From: Minisyncoccota bacterium
Lineage (GTDB): Bacteria > Patescibacteriota > Minisyncoccia > Minisyncoccales > MHMH01
DNA length: 7,024 bases
NCBI GenBank assembly: GCA_028694095.1
Contig: JAQUTZ010000028.1
Span: 1-7,024, forward strand
Reading direction: 5' to 3'
Shown here: positions 5,863 to 7,024 of the stretch, in pieces
Layout: every line of letters starts with the position of its first letter
How positions within the stretch are numbered: position 1 is the first letter of the stretch
The notes under the pieces: generated by a model
The model's database searches: none
What the model was told of the DNA's origin: nothing
What the model saw: only the letters and a program-made list of their open reading frames with translations
Translations under genes and position numbers: made by a program

Positions 5863-6081
5863 ATGCAGCAATTTCTACCAATAGCTCAAATAGTAATTTC
5901 AGTTGTGCTCATAGTATTGATTCTCCTCCAGCAGAGGGGAACGGCTTTGGGTTCCGCTTTCGGAGGAGAAGGTGGCGGATTTTACGCCACTCGAAGGGGA
6001 ATCCAGCAAAAAATATTCTGGGGAACGATAGTCTGCGGCGCGCTGTTTATCATCCTTGCCGTACTCAATTTGATCCTCTAA
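5863..6081 (+). CDS. secG: Preprotein translocase subunit SecG
   Basis: SecG is the small auxiliary subunit of the SecYEG channel and assists SecA-driven protein export across the cytoplasmic membrane. The 72-residue product has two membrane helices (about 5-23 and 50-72) linked by a cytoplasmic glycine-rich loop. The family core LLQQRGTALGSAFGGEGGG (21-39) leading to the basic ATRRG segment is clearly present. The length is usual for the family. It begins three bases after the preceding gene, with only an AGG-type remnant of a ribosome site (in the end of that gene). Its stop codon overlaps the start of the next gene by one base (TAATG), so translation of the two is probably coupled. Confidence 0.95.
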   Translation: MQQFLPIAQIVISVVLIVLILLQQRGTALGSAFGGEGGGFYATRRGIQQKIFWGTIVCGALFIILAVLNLIL

Positions 6082-7024
6082 TGAAACTAGGAAAAATATT
6101 ACCAGATAAAAAATGGCCCTCTAAAAAACAATGGGGCCGAATTTTCACCATTCTGACCAAAGGAGAAAAAACCCTCCTGCTGGTTTTTCTGGTTCTTTTT
6201 GCAGGTTCGGCCATATCCTTAATAGCCCTTTTCTATTCCAAAAACACCGAGATCGGCCCGGCCGTGGGAGGGACTTACAGGGAAGGAATGGTCGGAAGCC
6301 CGAGCTTTATCAATCCCATATATGCCGCCAACAATGATTCGGAAAGGACTTTAATTGAATTAATCTTCTCCGGTTTGATGGAATACGACGAAAACGGGAA
6401 GCTTGTTCCGGAACTGGCCTCGCAAGTGGAAATAGAAGAAGACGGAACCGGCTACTTGGTATCCATAAGAGAAGATGCTTTCTGGCACGACGGCGAACAG
6501 CTAACAGCCGACGATGTTATTTTCACCGTAAAAACAATCCAAAACCCGGACTATAAATCCCCTCTCCGGGCCAACTACCTGGGAATTGAAACAGAAAAAG
6601 TTTCCGATTACCAGGTCAGATTCAAGCTTCAAGAAACCTATTCCGGATTCCTTGAAAGGCTGACTTTTAAAATAATCCCCCAGCATATTTGGGAGGAAAT
6701 ATCTCCCCAGAACTTCCTTCTTTCGAATTACAACATCAGGCCAGTGGGCTCCGGTCCTTACCAGTTTAAAAACCTGGAGCAAGGGCCTTCGGGAGCAATC
6801 GTACGCCTGGACCTGACAAGATTTAAGCAATATTACTCCGACACCGAACCGCGCCAGCCCTATATTTCGGAAATATCTTTCTTGTTCTTTGAAGACGACG
6901 AAAATCGGACGGGAGAAGAAAAGCTGGCCAGAGCAGCCAGGGCGGGCCAAGTAGACGGATTTCCCCTGCCATCTCCCGAATACTGGGAACTGGCGAAGAA
7001 AGACAGCTATAAGGAAATATCTCT
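6081..7024 (+). CDS. Extracellular solute-binding protein, peptide/nickel ABC-transporter type (SBP_bac_5), 3'-truncated by the window
   Basis: The reading frame is open from the ATG at 6081 to the window edge, giving 314 codons without a stop; family members usually exceed 500 residues. The segments ERTLIELIFSGLMEYDENGK (88-107), LVPELASQVE (108-117), FWHDGEQLTADDVIFTVKTI (134-153) and GSGPYQFKNLE (223-233) are typical of the family 5 binding proteins (OppA/DppA type, PF00496), which capture peptides or other small ligands for an ABC importer. The N-terminus is unusual: about 29 mostly basic residues precede a single hydrophobic helix (about 31-52), and there is no lipobox cysteine. The protein is probably tethered by an uncleaved signal anchor rather than by lipid. 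It overlaps the secG stop by one base. Transporter permease genes are not visible in the window, so the ligand is unknown. Confidence 0.9.
   Translation, partial: MKLGKILPDKKWPSKKQWGRIFTILTKGEKTLLLVFLVLFAGSAISLIALFYSKNTEIGPAVGGTYREGMVGSPSFINPIYAANNDSERTLIELIFSGLMEYDENGKLVPELASQVEIEEDGTGYLVSIREDAFWHDGEQLTADDVIFTVKTIQNPDYKSPLRANYLGIETEKVSDYQVRFKLQETYSGFLERLTFKIIPQHIWEEISPQNFLLSNYNIRPVGSGPYQFKNLEQGPSGAIVRLDLTRFKQYYSDTEPRQPYISEISFLFFEDDENRTGEEKLARAARAGQVDGFPLPSPEYWELAKKDSYKEIS

Noticed and set aside
6501..6950. Minus-strand open frame of 149 codons
   Set aside because: It is antisense to the solute-binding protein gene, whose family motifs are clear in the plus-strand frame.
1..7024. CRISPR array, insertion sequence, tRNA or toxin-antitoxin pair
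   Set aside because: No spaced direct repeats, transposase, cloverleaf or paired small-gene signature was seen on either strand.

Overview
The window looks like a bacterial chromosome segment of moderate GC. It carries housekeeping genes for DNA repair, protein export and chaperonin function, with short gaps and two small membrane or exported proteins of unknown role. Compact spacing, weak or absent Shine-Dalgarno (SD) sites in front of most housekeeping genes, and a UvrC without its C-terminal helix-hairpin-helix (HhH) region suggest a Patescibacteria/CPR-type genome, possibly Parcubacteria. That placement is an inference from gene style and protein similarity as remembered, not from a search.

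Layout, left part (minus strand). The window opens with the first 22 codons of groES (68 down to 1). Its leader holds a 27-bp inverted repeat with the geometry of the HrcA operator CIRCE but with paired changes in the arms, and a TTGACA promoter lies upstream. Before it in the same direction is a 127-residue three-helix membrane protein (196-579), which ends in a GC-rich hairpin terminator overlapping its stop codon. It has its own near-consensus promoter buried in the end of uvrA. uvrA (613-3432) is full length and intact.

Middle. Between the divergent uvrA and uvrC genes sits a self-contained plus-strand unit. It has an exact TTGACA-N17-TATAAT promoter, a strong SD and a TTG start. It encodes a 188-residue exported protein (membrane anchor, coiled coil, beta-rich end) and closes with a GAAA-loop terminator. 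It is visibly richer in GC than its neighbours.

Right part (plus strand). uvrC (short, 430 aa), a YvlD/phage-holin-4-type four-helix membrane protein, secG, and the start of an extracellular solute-binding protein of the peptide/nickel (SBP_bac_5) family follow with gaps of 12 nt, 3 nt and a 1-nt overlap, so they probably form one operon. uvrA and uvrC together supply two of the three UvrABC excision-repair components (uvrB is not in the window). SecG belongs to the SecYEG translocon, which would export the solute-binding protein and probably the 188-residue protein.

I see no mobile element, CRISPR array, tRNA or rRNA. No gap longer than 300 bases lacks a gene. The most notable signals are the variant CIRCE-like operator, the unrecognised 188-residue exported protein with its ideal promoter, the shortened UvrC, and the split between strong-SD single-gene units and SD-less housekeeping genes.
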